A DNA stretch of 18,317 nucleotides from Prolixibacteraceae bacterium (GTDB taxonomy: Bacteria; Bacteroidota; Bacteroidia; Bacteroidales; Prolixibacteraceae): positions 1-18,317 of the forward strand of contig SKHV01000004.1 of assembly GCA_007116765.1 (NCBI GenBank). The letters run 5' to 3'. The notes beneath the pieces are model-generated. The model made no database searches. It was not told the DNA's origin and saw only the letters and a list, made by a program, of their open reading frames with translations. Position 1 is the stretch's first letter. Every line of letters starts with the position of its first letter. Both the position numbers and the translations under genes were made by a program. Shown one piece after another: positions 1 to 7,984 of this stretch.

Positions 1-70
1 AAATATTATTTTTATCTATTATTTATTATTGATAAGAGCAGCATTTAAAAAAAACTACAAATTTTACACC

Positions 71-1186
71 ATGAGCGAAACTTTTATTTTTCTGTTGGTT
101 GTTATATTAACAGTAGCAGCCGTAGTAATATTTGCAAAAATCACGTACAAAAAATCCATAGTATTTTCAATGACAGCAATTATTGCGAATATGTCGGCAT
201 GGACTGCAATAATGGGTTTTATTATTGCTTTTCATGGTTTTAAGCATTTATACTGGATAATCCCGACTATTGGGATTATATCCGTTTTCAACTTCTACAT
301 AATGTATACAAAACTTAGCAAACCGGTTAAAATTTTATGTAACGATATAATCGTACACCTCTCGAAAGGAAACTTAGATTTTCAATTCAACAATAAAATG
401 AAAAAAAGCACCAATGAATTTGGTGAAATCACCAACGCAATGGATGAAATGAAAACCAAACTCGCGGACATTGTATCTGACATAAATAGTATTGCATCGA
501 ATGTTTCACTATCGGCAGGTCAACAAAGCCAGTCAGCAATAGATATTTCACAAGGCGCTAACGAACAGGCATCAAATACAGAAGAAATTAGTGCAACCAT
601 AGAAGAAATCAGCGCAAACAATCATCAAAATTCAAATAATGCAGAACACGCATCCCAACTTTCAAAAGAGTCAGCTATTATGATGTCGGAAATGCTAAAA
701 GCCTCAGAAGATAGCATGAAAGCAATTAATAAAATCATCGAAAAGATAAATATTGTAAACGACATTGCCTATCAAACCAACATACTTGCATTAAACGCAT
801 CGGTAGAGGCAGCCAGAGCAGGTGAACACGGAAGAGGATTTGCTGTGGTGGCTAATGAGGTACGTTCGCTGGCTGAACATTCAAAAAATGCAGCATTAGA
901 AATACATGCATTAATTGATAATACCGTTAAAACAACTCAAAACAGCACGAAACTGGTACACTCATTGAAAGAGAAAATTACCAGTTCCGAAGAGCTTTCA
1001 GAACAAATCAGCAGGTCATCGCATGAACAAACGTTAGGAATTGACCAAATAGGCACTGCAATCCAACAACTTAACCAGGTTTCGCAACAAAATGCGGCAT
1101 CATCGGAAGAGCTTGCAGCAAGCTCCGAAGAACTCACCTCACAATCGGAAAGCCTCTTGAGTTCTATAAAATTCTTCAACATATAA
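71..1186 (+). CDS. Methyl-accepting chemotaxis protein without a periplasmic sensor domain
   Basis: Chemoreceptor signalling protein, expected to form arrays with CheA/CheW at the inner membrane and control motility or a related output. Seen: 371 residues from the ATG at 71. Three hydrophobic segments (about residues 4-23, 28-53 and 59-79) follow one another with only short loops. A HAMP-like linker (about 80-135) and a long coiled coil come next. The hallmark signalling hairpin is at about 229-266, containing AYQTNILALNASVEAARAGE and GRGFAVVANEVRSLAEHS. Glu/Gln-rich heptads near 340-360 (SSEELAASSEEL) are likely methylation sites. The reading frame stays open to a TTG at 29, but the ATG puts the first helix right at the N-terminus. 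There is no C-terminal NWETF-type CheR tether. With almost no extracytoplasmic sequence, the input is probably a membrane or cytoplasmic signal (inference). No chemotaxis partner gene is visible nearby. Confidence 0.93.
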   Translation: MSETFIFLLVVILTVAAVVIFAKITYKKSIVFSMTAIIANMSAWTAIMGFIIAFHGFKHLYWIIPTIGIISVFNFYIMYTKLSKPVKILCNDIIVHLSKGNLDFQFNNKMKKSTNEFGEITNAMDEMKTKLADIVSDINSIASNVSLSAGQQSQSAIDISQGANEQASNTEEISATIEEISANNHQNSNNAEHASQLSKESAIMMSEMLKASEDSMKAINKIIEKINIVNDIAYQTNILALNASVEAARAGEHGRGFAVVANEVRSLAEHSKNAALEIHALIDNTVKTTQNSTKLVHSLKEKITSSEELSEQISRSSHEQTLGIDQIGTAIQQLNQVSQQNAASSEELAASSEELTSQSESLLSSIKFFNI

Positions 1187-1190
1187 TGAA

Positions 1191-1235
1191 TAGAACAGAG
1201 CCGGAAGCACAGACTAAAGCTCCGGCTCTGTTCTA
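1191..1235. terminator. Bidirectional hairpin terminator between converging genes
   Basis: A perfect 15-bp inverted repeat: 1191-1205 pairs with 1221-1235 (core AACAGAGCCGGA / TCCGGCTCTGTT), with a loop of about 15 nt that can close two more G-C pairs. It sits between the stop of the chemoreceptor gene (1186) and the stop of the minus-strand dehydrogenase (1239), where convergent transcripts must end. There is no long T run on either side, so strength as an intrinsic terminator is inferred from the stem and position. Confidence 0.75.
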
Positions 1236-1238
1236 AAT

Positions 1239-2150
1239 CTAAGCACTAATTTTTACAGTTTGACACGATGTTGTTTTATTTTCTTTTCCGAAAATTGACA
1301 ACATTTTCATCAGAATGGCATCCAACAAACTATCAGGCAAAAGCTTTCTTGCCAGAATAAAGGAACCAGAAGCCCTTCCACTTACATACCTTGCATGTGG
1401 CCTTCTCGACTCAACAGCCCTCACAATAGTATCTGCCACTATGGGCGCATCTGAGGCTAAATACTTGAATAAATAGTTCAGGTGGGCATTTACCATCTTG
1501 TTTGCAGTTTCTTTGTATGGGCCGCTCATTGAAAATTCTTGAAGTTTCTCATGAGCAATTTTATCCCATTCGGTACGAATAAAGCCGGGGCGCACAAGCA
1601 CTAAATCAATTCCAAACTGTTTCAATTCGAGTCTCATACAATCGCTCATTCCTTCTAATGCAAATTTGGTCGAATGATACCAGCCACACATGGGTTCATA
1701 TACCCGGGCTCCAATTGACGAAATGTTAATGATGCGCCCTTTTTGAACTTTACGCATATGTGGCAATACCAACTGGCTTAAACGCGCAACAGCAAATAAG
1801 TTCACCTCGAACTGCCTACGGGCTTCATCTAGGTCAACTTCCTCAATTGCGCCCAAAGACCCATAACCCGCATTGTTTATAAGCACATCAATCCTGCCTT
1901 GTTCGGCAATAATTCTTTGCACTCCCTCTCTCATTGAAGCTTCGTGGGTCACATCCATCGATAAAATAAAAGCTCCTCTTTTATTGAGCACTTCCATTTT
2001 TTCTACCCTACGCGCTGCGGCATAAACAATATGCCCACTGTCAATAAGCTTTTGTGCGCTTGCCATGCCAATACCGGCCGATGCGCCAGTAATTAAAATA
2101 ACTTTTTGTTTCACTCTGATATATTTTATGGTTATTAAAAAATAATCCAT
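1239..2150 (-). CDS. Short-chain dehydrogenase/reductase (SDR family)
   Basis: Classical SDR oxidoreductase, NAD(P)-dependent, cytoplasmic; substrate unknown. Seen: nucleotide-binding TGASAGIG near the N-terminus, the NNAGYG motif, the catalytic Ser in ISSIGAR, and YHSTK carrying the Tyr and Lys of YxxxK, followed by VRPGFIRTEW as in family members that act on carbonyl or retinol/steroid-like substrates. Start: ATG at 2150 gives a 12-residue extension before VKQKVILITGAS. A GTG at 2114 would start at exactly that Val and fits the usual family N-terminus better, so the start is uncertain; a TTG at 2165 is less likely. It lies 41 bp downstream of mfd on the same strand and probably shares its transcript. 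The terminator hairpin lies 3 bp beyond the stop codon. Confidence 0.9.
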   Translation of the reverse strand: MDYFLITIKYIRVKQKVILITGASAGIGMASAQKLIDSGHIVYAAARRVEKMEVLNKRGAFILSMDVTHEASMREGVQRIIAEQGRIDVLINNAGYGSLGAIEEVDLDEARRQFEVNLFAVARLSQLVLPHMRKVQKGRIINISSIGARVYEPMCGWYHSTKFALEGMSDCMRLELKQFGIDLVLVRPGFIRTEWDKIAHEKLQEFSMSGPYKETANKMVNAHLNYLFKYLASDAPIVADTIVRAVESRRPHARYVSGRASGSFILARKLLPDSLLDAILMKMLSIFGKENKTTSCQTVKISA

Positions 2151-2191
2151 AAGATAGTAAAACAAAAAATCAATATGCTAACAAAGGGAAT

Positions 2192-5100
2192 TCATGACTT
2201 TGGGTCAAGTATGTTCAATAACTTTCCTTTAGCAATTGAAGCATTTTTGACATTGGAAATTTTTATTGTAAGCTTTTCCTTTTCTTCTTTAATTTGGCAG
2301 CTTGATTGGTTTTTTTGCACCCAATTCAGTATTTGCATAAATACGGGCGACTGATAAAAGGGAGAATCTTTCTTACTCACGAAAAAGCATTTCATTTTTT
2401 TGTTTTTAAGCACAATACGCTCAATGCCCAGTTCAATTGCGGTCCAGCGAAGGCGCACCACATCAATTAAATCGGAAGCTTGTGCCGGGATTTCACCAAA
2501 ACGGTCAAGCAATCCTGCCTCAAACTGCTGTAGTTCTTCATCTTTTTCGATATTATCGAGCGTGCGGTAGAGCGTAATCCTTTCGGATATGCTGCTCACG
2601 TAGCTCTCGGGAAAGCGCATTTCCATGTCGGTTTCAATAAGGCACTCGTTCACGAATTTCAACCCGAGGAAGGCTTCGGTTTCGTTTTCGGCCCTTCGCA
2701 TTTCAAACACTTCTTTAAAGTCTTCCTGCTTAAGTTCCTGCACGGCCTCGTTCAAAATGCGGTGGTAGGTTTCAAAACCAATATCGGCAATAAAGCCACT
2801 TTGCTCGGCTCCCAGCAGGTTACCTGCACCCCTGATATCGAGATCGCGCATGGAAATATTAAAGCCGCTGCCCAACTCCGAAAATTCTTCAATAGCTTTC
2901 AACCTGCGGCGTGCCTCGGCCGAAAGGGTACTCATTGGCGGTGCAAGCAGGTAACAAAATGCTTTTTTGTTGGAGCGCCCTACCCTTCCACGTAACTGGT
3001 GCAAATCGCTAAGCCCAAAGTTTTGGGCATTGTTTATGATAATGGTGTTGGCATTAGGGATATCGAGCCCGCTCTCGATGATGGTAGTTGCAATGAGCAC
3101 ATCGTATTCGCCATTAATAAATGCGAGCATGGTTTTTTCAAGCAATGCCCCGTCCATTTGTCCATGCCCCACGGTAACGCGCACATGCGGACAAGCCTTT
3201 TTTATAAAGGCTTCCATTTCGTAAATATTCTGCACCCTGTTATTGATAAAAAAAACCTGCCCATTACGGTCAACTTCGTAATTAATGGCCTCCTGAATAA
3301 TGGCCTCGTTAAAACCATGCACCTCGGTAACAATGGGATAACGGTTGGGCGGCGGTGTTTGTATTATGGACAAGTCGCGAGCCCCCATGAGCGAAAACTG
3401 GAGCGTACGCGGAATGGGCGTGGCGGTGAGGGTCAGGGTATCTACATTTACTTTCAACCTTTTCAGCTTTTCTTTCACCGACACACCAAATTTTTGTTCC
3501 TCATCAACAATGAGCAGGCCCAGGTCTTTAAACTGCACATCCTTACCCACCAAACGGTGTGTACCGATTACAATATCCAAATGGCCTTCCTTTAAATCGC
3601 TTAATGTTTGTTTTATTTCAGCAGGTTTTCTCAAACGGCTGATGTACCCCACCTTCGCGGGGAAATCGCTAAGCCGTTCGGTAAATGTTTTGTAATGCTG
3701 AAGCGCGAGAATGGTGGTGGGTACCAAAATGGCCACCTGTTTACTGTCGGCCACAGCTTTAAATGCCGCACGTATGGCCACTTCGGTTTTACCAAAGCCC
3801 ACATCGCCGCACACCAGCCTGTCCATGGGCATTAGCTGCTCCATGTCTTCTTTTACTGCACATGTAGCTTTGTACTGGTCGGGAGTGTCTTCATATATAA
3901 ACGAAGCCTCCAGCTCCTGTTGCAGGTAGGTATCGTGCGAAAAAGCAAAACCTTTCTCTTTAAGGCGTTCGGCATAAAGGGCTATAAGCTCGCGGGCAAT
4001 GTCTTTCACCTTGCTTTTTGCGCGGCTTTTCATTTTTTGCCATGCACCAGTACCCAGTTTATTAAGGTTGGGCTCGATCCCGTCTTTCCCTTTGTATTTC
4101 GAAATACGGTGCAGCGAATGAATATTCACAAGCAGTGAATCGTTGTCGCAGTAAACCAAGCGAATGGCCTCCTGCGTTTTCCCGTTCACTTCGGTTTTTA
4201 CAAGGCCTGCAAATTTTCCCACGCCGTGGTCGATATGCACTACGTAATCGCCGGGATGCAGCTTATTCAACTCCTTTAGAGAAATTGCCTCGCGCGCCTT
4301 GTTCGAGGTTTGCATTTTGTAGCGGTGGTAACGCTCAAATATTTGATGGTCGGTGTAAAGAGCAACTTGCAAATCGCGGTCGAGAAAGCCCTCGTGAAGC
4401 GTAAAACCGGGAGCTTCAAAGCTCACGTCAAATTCGCGGTCGGAAAAAATGGCATTAAGCCGTTCTATTTGTTTCTCGTTGTTTGAAAGGATGAAGTTTT
4501 CATAGCCCTTGGCACTGTTTTGTTTCAGGTCGTTTGCCAGCAAATCGAAATTTTTATTGAACTCGGGCTGTGGCGCAGTAATAAACTGAAACACTTTTGA
4601 ACCCTCCAGATAATTCCGCATCCCAAATTCCACCGTGCTGAACGTTTCGATGTAATCGAGGGAATCACGACCACAACAAAGGTTTTCGGGGTTTATTACC
4701 TCCTCGCCTTCATCGTTGATCAAGCTTTCACCGCACAGCTTATCGAGCTGCGAAAGCAGGTATTCCACATCGGAAAAGGCAAGCACAAAATTATTAGGCA
4801 AATAATTAAAGAAACCAATGCGCTTTTCACCGTCAATTTTTTGCTGGATATTTGGGACTACCGATACCCTGTTGAATTTTTCTTGCGATAGTTGCGTGTC
4901 AATATCGAAGCTTCGGATCGACTCTACCTCGTCGCCAAAAAAGTCGATGCGGAAGGGTTGGTCGTGGGCAAATGAGAAAATATCGATAATACCGCCCCTT
5001 ACAGAGTACTGCCCGGGCTCAAAAACAAAATCGACACGCTCGAAACCGTATTCAAAAAGCACATCGTTCACAAAATCGGTATCGAGTTTTTCATTCACGG

Positions 5101-5536
5101 CAATGTGCAGGGTATTGGCATCGAGCGATTCGGGCGAAATCACTTTCTCGGCCAGTGCCTCGGGGTAACTTACAATTAAACAATTTGCCTTGTCGTTTAC
5201 GCGGTTCAGCACCTCGGTGCGCTGCACAATATTTTCGTGCGAAATTTTACCGTGCTTTGCCAGCCGCCTGAACGATGAGGGATAAAACAATACTTCGGCT
5301 TCGGGCAACAAAGCCCCCAAATCGTCGAAAAAATAGGCTGCCTCTTCACGGTCGTTTAATATCAGCACCATAGGGGCTTCGTTTATTTCATATACCGAAG
5401 CAAAAACGGCAGCTACCGACGAGCCTGCCAAACCTTTCAGGTGCAGGCGCGTAATAGAATCCTTGCTCAGCAAGCCGGCAGCATCAACAACTTTTGAATG
5501 TTGACGGTATTTTTGAAGTATTGAATCGATGTTCAT
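2192..5536 (-). CDS. mfd: Transcription-repair coupling factor Mfd
   Basis: ATP-dependent translocase that removes RNA polymerase stalled at DNA lesions and recruits UvrA for nucleotide excision repair. Seen: 1114 residues, normal length for the family. The N-terminal UvrB-like module includes FEPGQYSVRGGIIDIFSF (about 172-190). The CarD-like RNA polymerase interaction domain begins at HPGDYVVHIDHGVGKFAGL (about 427). The RecG-type motor has Walker A GDVGFGKTE (577-585), a Walker B DEEQ (678-681), the TATPIPRTLQ motif, GLDIPNANT and QLRGRVGR (847-854). The translocation segment with LGSGFNISMRDLDIRGAGNL and the C-terminal regulatory domain follow. All motor motifs look intact. The ATG at 5536 begins MNIDSILQ; a TTG 21 bp upstream is in frame but less likely. 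A TATATTTG site lies just upstream. The dehydrogenase gene follows in the same direction. Confidence 0.98.
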   Translation of the reverse strand: MNIDSILQKYRQHSKVVDAAGLLSKDSITRLHLKGLAGSSVAAVFASVYEINEAPMVLILNDREEAAYFFDDLGALLPEAEVLFYPSSFRRLAKHGKISHENIVQRTEVLNRVNDKANCLIVSYPEALAEKVISPESLDANTLHIAVNEKLDTDFVNDVLFEYGFERVDFVFEPGQYSVRGGIIDIFSFAHDQPFRIDFFGDEVESIRSFDIDTQLSQEKFNRVSVVPNIQQKIDGEKRIGFFNYLPNNFVLAFSDVEYLLSQLDKLCGESLINDEGEEVINPENLCCGRDSLDYIETFSTVEFGMRNYLEGSKVFQFITAPQPEFNKNFDLLANDLKQNSAKGYENFILSNNEKQIERLNAIFSDREFDVSFEAPGFTLHEGFLDRDLQVALYTDHQIFERYHRYKMQTSNKAREAISLKELNKLHPGDYVVHIDHGVGKFAGLVKTEVNGKTQEAIRLVYCDNDSLLVNIHSLHRISKYKGKDGIEPNLNKLGTGAWQKMKSRAKSKVKDIARELIALYAERLKEKGFAFSHDTYLQQELEASFIYEDTPDQYKATCAVKEDMEQLMPMDRLVCGDVGFGKTEVAIRAAFKAVADSKQVAILVPTTILALQHYKTFTERLSDFPAKVGYISRLRKPAEIKQTLSDLKEGHLDIVIGTHRLVGKDVQFKDLGLLIVDEEQKFGVSVKEKLKRLKVNVDTLTLTATPIPRTLQFSLMGARDLSIIQTPPPNRYPIVTEVHGFNEAIIQEAINYEVDRNGQVFFINNRVQNIYEMEAFIKKACPHVRVTVGHGQMDGALLEKTMLAFINGEYDVLIATTIIESGLDIPNANTIIINNAQNFGLSDLHQLRGRVGRSNKKAFCYLLAPPMSTLSAEARRRLKAIEEFSELGSGFNISMRDLDIRGAGNLLGAEQSGFIADIGFETYHRILNEAVQELKQEDFKEVFEMRRAENETEAFLGLKFVNECLIETDMEMRFPESYVSSISERITLYRTLDNIEKDEELQQFEAGLLDRFGEIPAQASDLIDVVRLRWTAIELGIERIVLKNKKMKCFFVSKKDSPFYQSPVFMQILNWVQKNQSSCQIKEEKEKLTIKISNVKNASIAKGKLLNILDPKS

Positions 5537-5545
5537 AAGCAGCGG

Positions 5546-5553
5546 CAAATATA
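5546..5553 (-). promoter_or_regulatory. Candidate Bacteroidota -7 promoter element for mfd
   Basis: Read on the minus strand, the sequence TATATTTG matches the Bacteroidota -7 consensus TAnnTTTG and ends 9 bp before the mfd ATG. No clear TTTG -33 element is seen about 19-20 bp upstream, and the implied 5' leader would be very short. The site is therefore a plausible but unproven promoter. Confidence 0.35.
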
Positions 5554-5571
5554 CCAAGATTCAGATAAAAT

Positions 5572-5601
5572 TACGAGTTACGTATTACGAAATACGAGTT
5601 A
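5572..5601. repeat. Direct repeat TACGAGTTA around a small palindrome
   Basis: TACGAGTTA occurs at 5572-5580 and again at 5593-5601. Between and overlapping them, CGTATTACGAAATACG (5581-5596) is an imperfect palindrome. It lies 36 bp upstream of the mfd start and could be a regulatory site or simple repeat drift; the sequence alone cannot tell. Confidence 0.55.
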
Positions 5602-5630
5602 GCTAAATTTCGTTACGATTTAGGTTTCAG

Positions 5631-5699
5631 GGAACAGGATGAAAGGGTGACACGGTAACAGGGTGAAAGGGTGAAAGGGTGACAAGGTGAAAGGGTGAC
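5631..5699. repeat. 8-bp tandem repeat array 1 (GTGAAAGG type)
   Basis: Eight consecutive octamers and the start of a ninth follow the pattern G-T-G-A-M-A-G-G: GGAACAGG, ATGAAAGG, GTGACACG, GTAACAGG, GTGAAAGG, GTGAAAGG, GTGACAAG, GTGAAAGG, then GTGAC. Units vary at one or two positions, mainly at bases 3, 5 and 7. It is noncoding and lies in the divergent gap. Confidence 0.9.
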
Positions 5700-5735
5700 T
5701 GCTTTCCCATTGTGCAGGTGGTAATTGTAGTAATT

Positions 5736-5775
5736 GTGAAAGGGTGACACGGTAACAGGGTGACAAGGTGAAAGG
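5736..5775. repeat. 8-bp tandem repeat array 2 (GTGAAAGG type)
   Basis: Five octamers: GTGAAAGG, GTGACACG, GTAACAGG, GTGACAAG, GTGAAAGG. The first three repeat, in order, units 2-4 of array 1, giving a shared exact run of 27 bases between the arrays. This indicates a segmental duplication of part of the array, not independent origin. A 36-bp unrelated spacer separates the two arrays. Confidence 0.9.
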
Positions 5776-5830
5776 GTAAGACACAAGTCGATTGATAAGT
5801 TTGTGGTTTAGTTATTTTTTACTTCTATGC

Positions 5831-5902
5831 TATTGACTCATACACTTAATACCTTATGCACTCATACACTTATGCACTCATACACTCATTAACATACGCA
5901 CT
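5831..5902. repeat. 8-bp tandem repeat array 3 (YATRCACT type)
   Basis: Nine octamers with a consensus different from arrays 1 and 2: TATTGACT, CATACACT, TAATACCT, TATGCACT, CATACACT, TATGCACT, CATACACT, CATTAACA, TACGCACT. TATGCACT and CATACACT alternate, so part of it reads as a 16-bp repeat, but the basic period is 8 bp, as in the two neighbouring arrays. Confidence 0.85.
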
Positions 5903-5952
5903 CGACAATCAGTTAAATTAACAAAAAAATAAATATTAACTCACAATCGATA

Positions 5953-5983
5953 TTGCACATTATTATATTTATCCATAACTTAG
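5953..5983 (+). promoter_or_regulatory. Candidate promoter for the S74 and protease gene run
   Basis: TTG at 5953-5955 is followed after 20 bp by TAACTTAG at 5976-5983, one base off the Bacteroidota -7 consensus TAnnTTTG. It lies 38 bp before the ATG at 6022 in an A/T-rich stretch. This is a weak match, reported because it is the only gap upstream of the rightward gene run. Confidence 0.25.
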
Positions 5984-6021
5984 CAACAATTTATTTTTAT
6001 AACCCTTAAAATTTATTTACC

Positions 6022-7045
6022 ATGAATCAATCAATCGTTAAAAACCATCTTGACTATTGTACTAATGTCGCTTATAACGCATAATGTTTTTGGACAAATA
6101 CAAGTAAACAGCAGTGGAAATGTAGGGATTAAAACTGACGCATCAAACTCCTATGCTATCGACATAAAAGGCAAAGCCAAAATATCGGGCGGAAACTGGG
6201 TAAGTTTAATTGTAGACCGATACATTACAACTACAGGTCATAGTATGGTTTCATTACACCCCAGCCAGTCATGGTATGGAGTTTTAGGCACCCCAAACTA
6301 CATTTTTGGAAAAAGCTATATAAAACACATGCACTCATATGAATGCCAAACAGAGTGGCTAAGATCAGGCTTTCATTTTAACAACACAGGGTATACTTTT
6401 TCTGACAAAATCATCAAATCGAATATAAAAAAAATCGAAAAACCGTTTGATATATTAATGATGCTTGATGGCAAGAAGTACGATATGTTGCCTTTGAGTA
6501 TTGGGCTCGTAACAGACTCAATCAAAAGGGAGAAAGAACTAAAAAAGAACGAATACGGTTTTATAGCACAAGATTTTATTAAAGTTTTGCCCGAACTTGT
6601 AATGCTCGACTCCATTACAGGTTTATATGCTATTAACTATATCGGACTAATACCTATTATTATCGAAGCTTTAAAAGAACAAGATAAAATCAACAAAAGC
6701 TTAAGTGAAGAAATTGAAAGGCTCAAAGCAGGGAGTGCTTACAAATCGGCTACAATTGAAGATGGTGTAAAACCTTTTGAAACCAGTGCAACCCTTGCCC
6801 AAAACATACCCAACCCTTTTACCGACAATACCCGCATTGACATTAACCTGCCCGTAACTGTAAAAAATGCCCACCTGTACGTTTACAACATGCAGGGCGC
6901 ACAAGTGAAAGCCTACAACATACAAGAGCGCGGCTCTACCTCTGTTACCATTGAAGGTTATACGCTACAAGCCGGCATGTACCTTTACACCCTTATTGCC
7001 GATGGCAAAGAGGTGGATACTAAGAAAATGATTTTGACGAAGTAA
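6022..7045 (+). CDS. Peptidase_S74 (endosialidase chaperone) protein with T9SS sorting domain; frameshifted signal peptide
   Basis: Probably a trimeric surface protein. Seen: a short N-terminal part with GNVGI, common in S74 proteins. An S74 intramolecular chaperone domain (about residues 127-235 after frame correction) carries SDKIIKSNIK, YGFIAQDF, LPELV and YIGLIPIIIEALKEQ. A coiled coil (NKSLSEEIERLKAG) follows, and then a T9SS type A domain (about 258-340) with IPNPFTDNT and ending MILTK. From the ATG at 6022 the frame runs MNQSIVKN and soon stops. Removing one A from the 6040-6044 run gives MNQSIVKTILTIVLMS joined to the long frame, a normal signal peptide of 340 residues in all. Read as is, the long frame opens only from TTG 6050 or ATG 6065, which would weaken or lose the signal. 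S74 domains in phage tailspikes self-cleave at the Ser of Ser-Asp; both residues are present here. Confidence 0.82.
6040..6044 (+). other. Homopolymer A5 frameshift in a signal peptide
   Basis: The run of five A at 6040-6044 puts the ATG at 6022 out of frame with the rest of the S74 gene. With four A the frame reads MNQSIVKTILTIVLMS and continues uninterrupted, a textbook signal peptide. It is either a sequencing or assembly error, a real inactivating or phase-variable mutation, or a slippage site; the sequence cannot tell them apart. Confidence 0.8.
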
Positions 7046-7050
7046 AACAA
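6987..7050 (+). repeat. T9SS-tail repeat, copy 1 (in its native gene)
   Basis: This is the last part of the S74 gene's sorting domain (encoding TLIADGKEVDTKKMILTK plus stop) and the bases after it. The same sequence recurs without its gene at 9134, 11592 and 14166. Copy 1 is the only one attached to a complete sorting domain and so is the likely ancestral context. Confidence 0.85.
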
Positions 7051-7054
7051 TATT

Positions 7055-7984
7055 ATGAAACTCTATCTTATAATTGCTCTGATGACCGCTTGCCTGTGGG
7101 GCTATGCCCAATACGAATTTGCCCCTATCGGTGCTCAGTGGCATTACAATAAACAGCACAGCTATAATCCTCCCGAAGCGGGGTATATAAAAATCACCTC
7201 GATAAAAGATAGCATAATCAACAATAAAGATGTACGGGTGCTGGAGATTATTTATGCTCCCGACGATAGCACTTTAATTGTTGAAGGGTATGAATATATC
7301 CATCAATCGGGCGATACAATTTGGTACTGGAAGGACAAGCAGTTTCACGTGCTTTACAATTTTGCTATGCAAAAAGGCGACTCCATATTACTGTATTCCG
7401 AAATGGAAAATTATTGCGGTGAAAACCCCTATGGTTGGAACATAGTAGATTCAACTTTCACAAGGGCATTCAATGATATTGAACTTAAAGCCCAATATTT
7501 AAAACCAATCAATGATTCTCATTGGGAGTTCAGTAATTATGTTTTTGAAATTATCGGAGCACTGGATTATTTCTTTCCCCAAAATGCATTTTGTGGAATC
7601 TATGACATAATAGGGTTTGGACCTCTGAGGTGTTATTCCGACCCCGTTCATGGTGTGCTTTTAACAACAATGCCCGACACAAAATGTGATGAAATACACA
7701 TTTATACCGATCCGATAGTAAATGTGAAAAGCTTTAAACAAAACAGAAGCTTTACCGTATTCCCCAACCCTGTGGTTCAAGAATTATCGATTGTCGGGTT
7801 AGGAATTGATATTAACTTGCATGAATATGAATTTAAAATATCGAACCAACATGGCCAAGTTTTAAAAACATTTCAAACAGCCACACCAAGCATTAATGTT
7901 AGTAGCTTAACAAATGGGATTTATTTTCTTACCATTTTAAAAAACGAAAAAATAATTGTTCATGAAAAATTCATCAAGTTATAA
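7055..7984 (+). CDS. Secreted T9SS-anchored protein of unknown function (module 1 partner)
   Basis: Function not recognised. Seen: signal peptide MKLYLIIALMTACLWGYAQ; a mature N-terminus YEFAPIGAQWHYN, nearly the same as that of the protein at 9191 (LEFAPIGAEWFY). A central beta-rich region includes LYNFAMQKGDSI and IIGFGPLRCYSD. A C-terminal T9SS type A sorting domain (about 229-309) has VFPNPVVQELSI and NGIYFLTI. 309 residues. It starts 10 bp after the S74 gene stops, and its 3' end overlaps the following protease gene by 23 bp, so the two are probably translated together. The GDT.../IYDFS.../GDTL.../IG...LRCY pattern shared with the genes at 9191 and 13134 defines a small family, each member paired with a protease. 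Whether it is an anchor, inhibitor, chaperone or substrate-binding partner is unknown. Confidence 0.88.
   Translation: MKLYLIIALMTACLWGYAQYEFAPIGAQWHYNKQHSYNPPEAGYIKITSIKDSIINNKDVRVLEIIYAPDDSTLIVEGYEYIHQSGDTIWYWKDKQFHVLYNFAMQKGDSILLYSEMENYCGENPYGWNIVDSTFTRAFNDIELKAQYLKPINDSHWEFSNYVFEIIGALDYFFPQNAFCGIYDIIGFGPLRCYSDPVHGVLLTTMPDTKCDEIHIYTDPIVNVKSFKQNRSFTVFPNPVVQELSIVGLGIDINLHEYEFKISNQHGQVLKTFQTATPSINVSSLTNGIYFLTILKNEKIIVHEKFIKL

Larger units (their letters stand above)
5558..6021. other. Divergent intergenic region rich in short repeats, no gene seen
   Basis: This gap separates mfd (leftward) from the S74 protein gene (rightward). No credible coding sequence is visible on either strand. It contains a small TACGAGTTA direct repeat, two arrays of an 8-bp GTGAAAGG-type unit, a third array of an 8-bp YATRCACT-type unit, and an A/T-rich stretch (5905-6021) that probably carries the rightward promoter. 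Confidence 0.8.

Noticed and set aside
2762..4404. Several plus-strand open frames of 70-200 codons opposite mfd
   Set aside because: They lie antisense inside a highly conserved mfd gene, have no signal, domain or start context, and are explained by its higher GC and codon bias.
5631..5775. CRISPR-like repeat array
   Set aside because: The unit is only 8 bp, contiguous and without unique spacers, and no cas gene is near.
6050..7045. Prophage fragment, because of the S74 endosialidase chaperone domain
   Set aside because: The protein ends in a T9SS sorting domain and there are no phage genes around it; S74 domains are common in Bacteroidota surface proteins.
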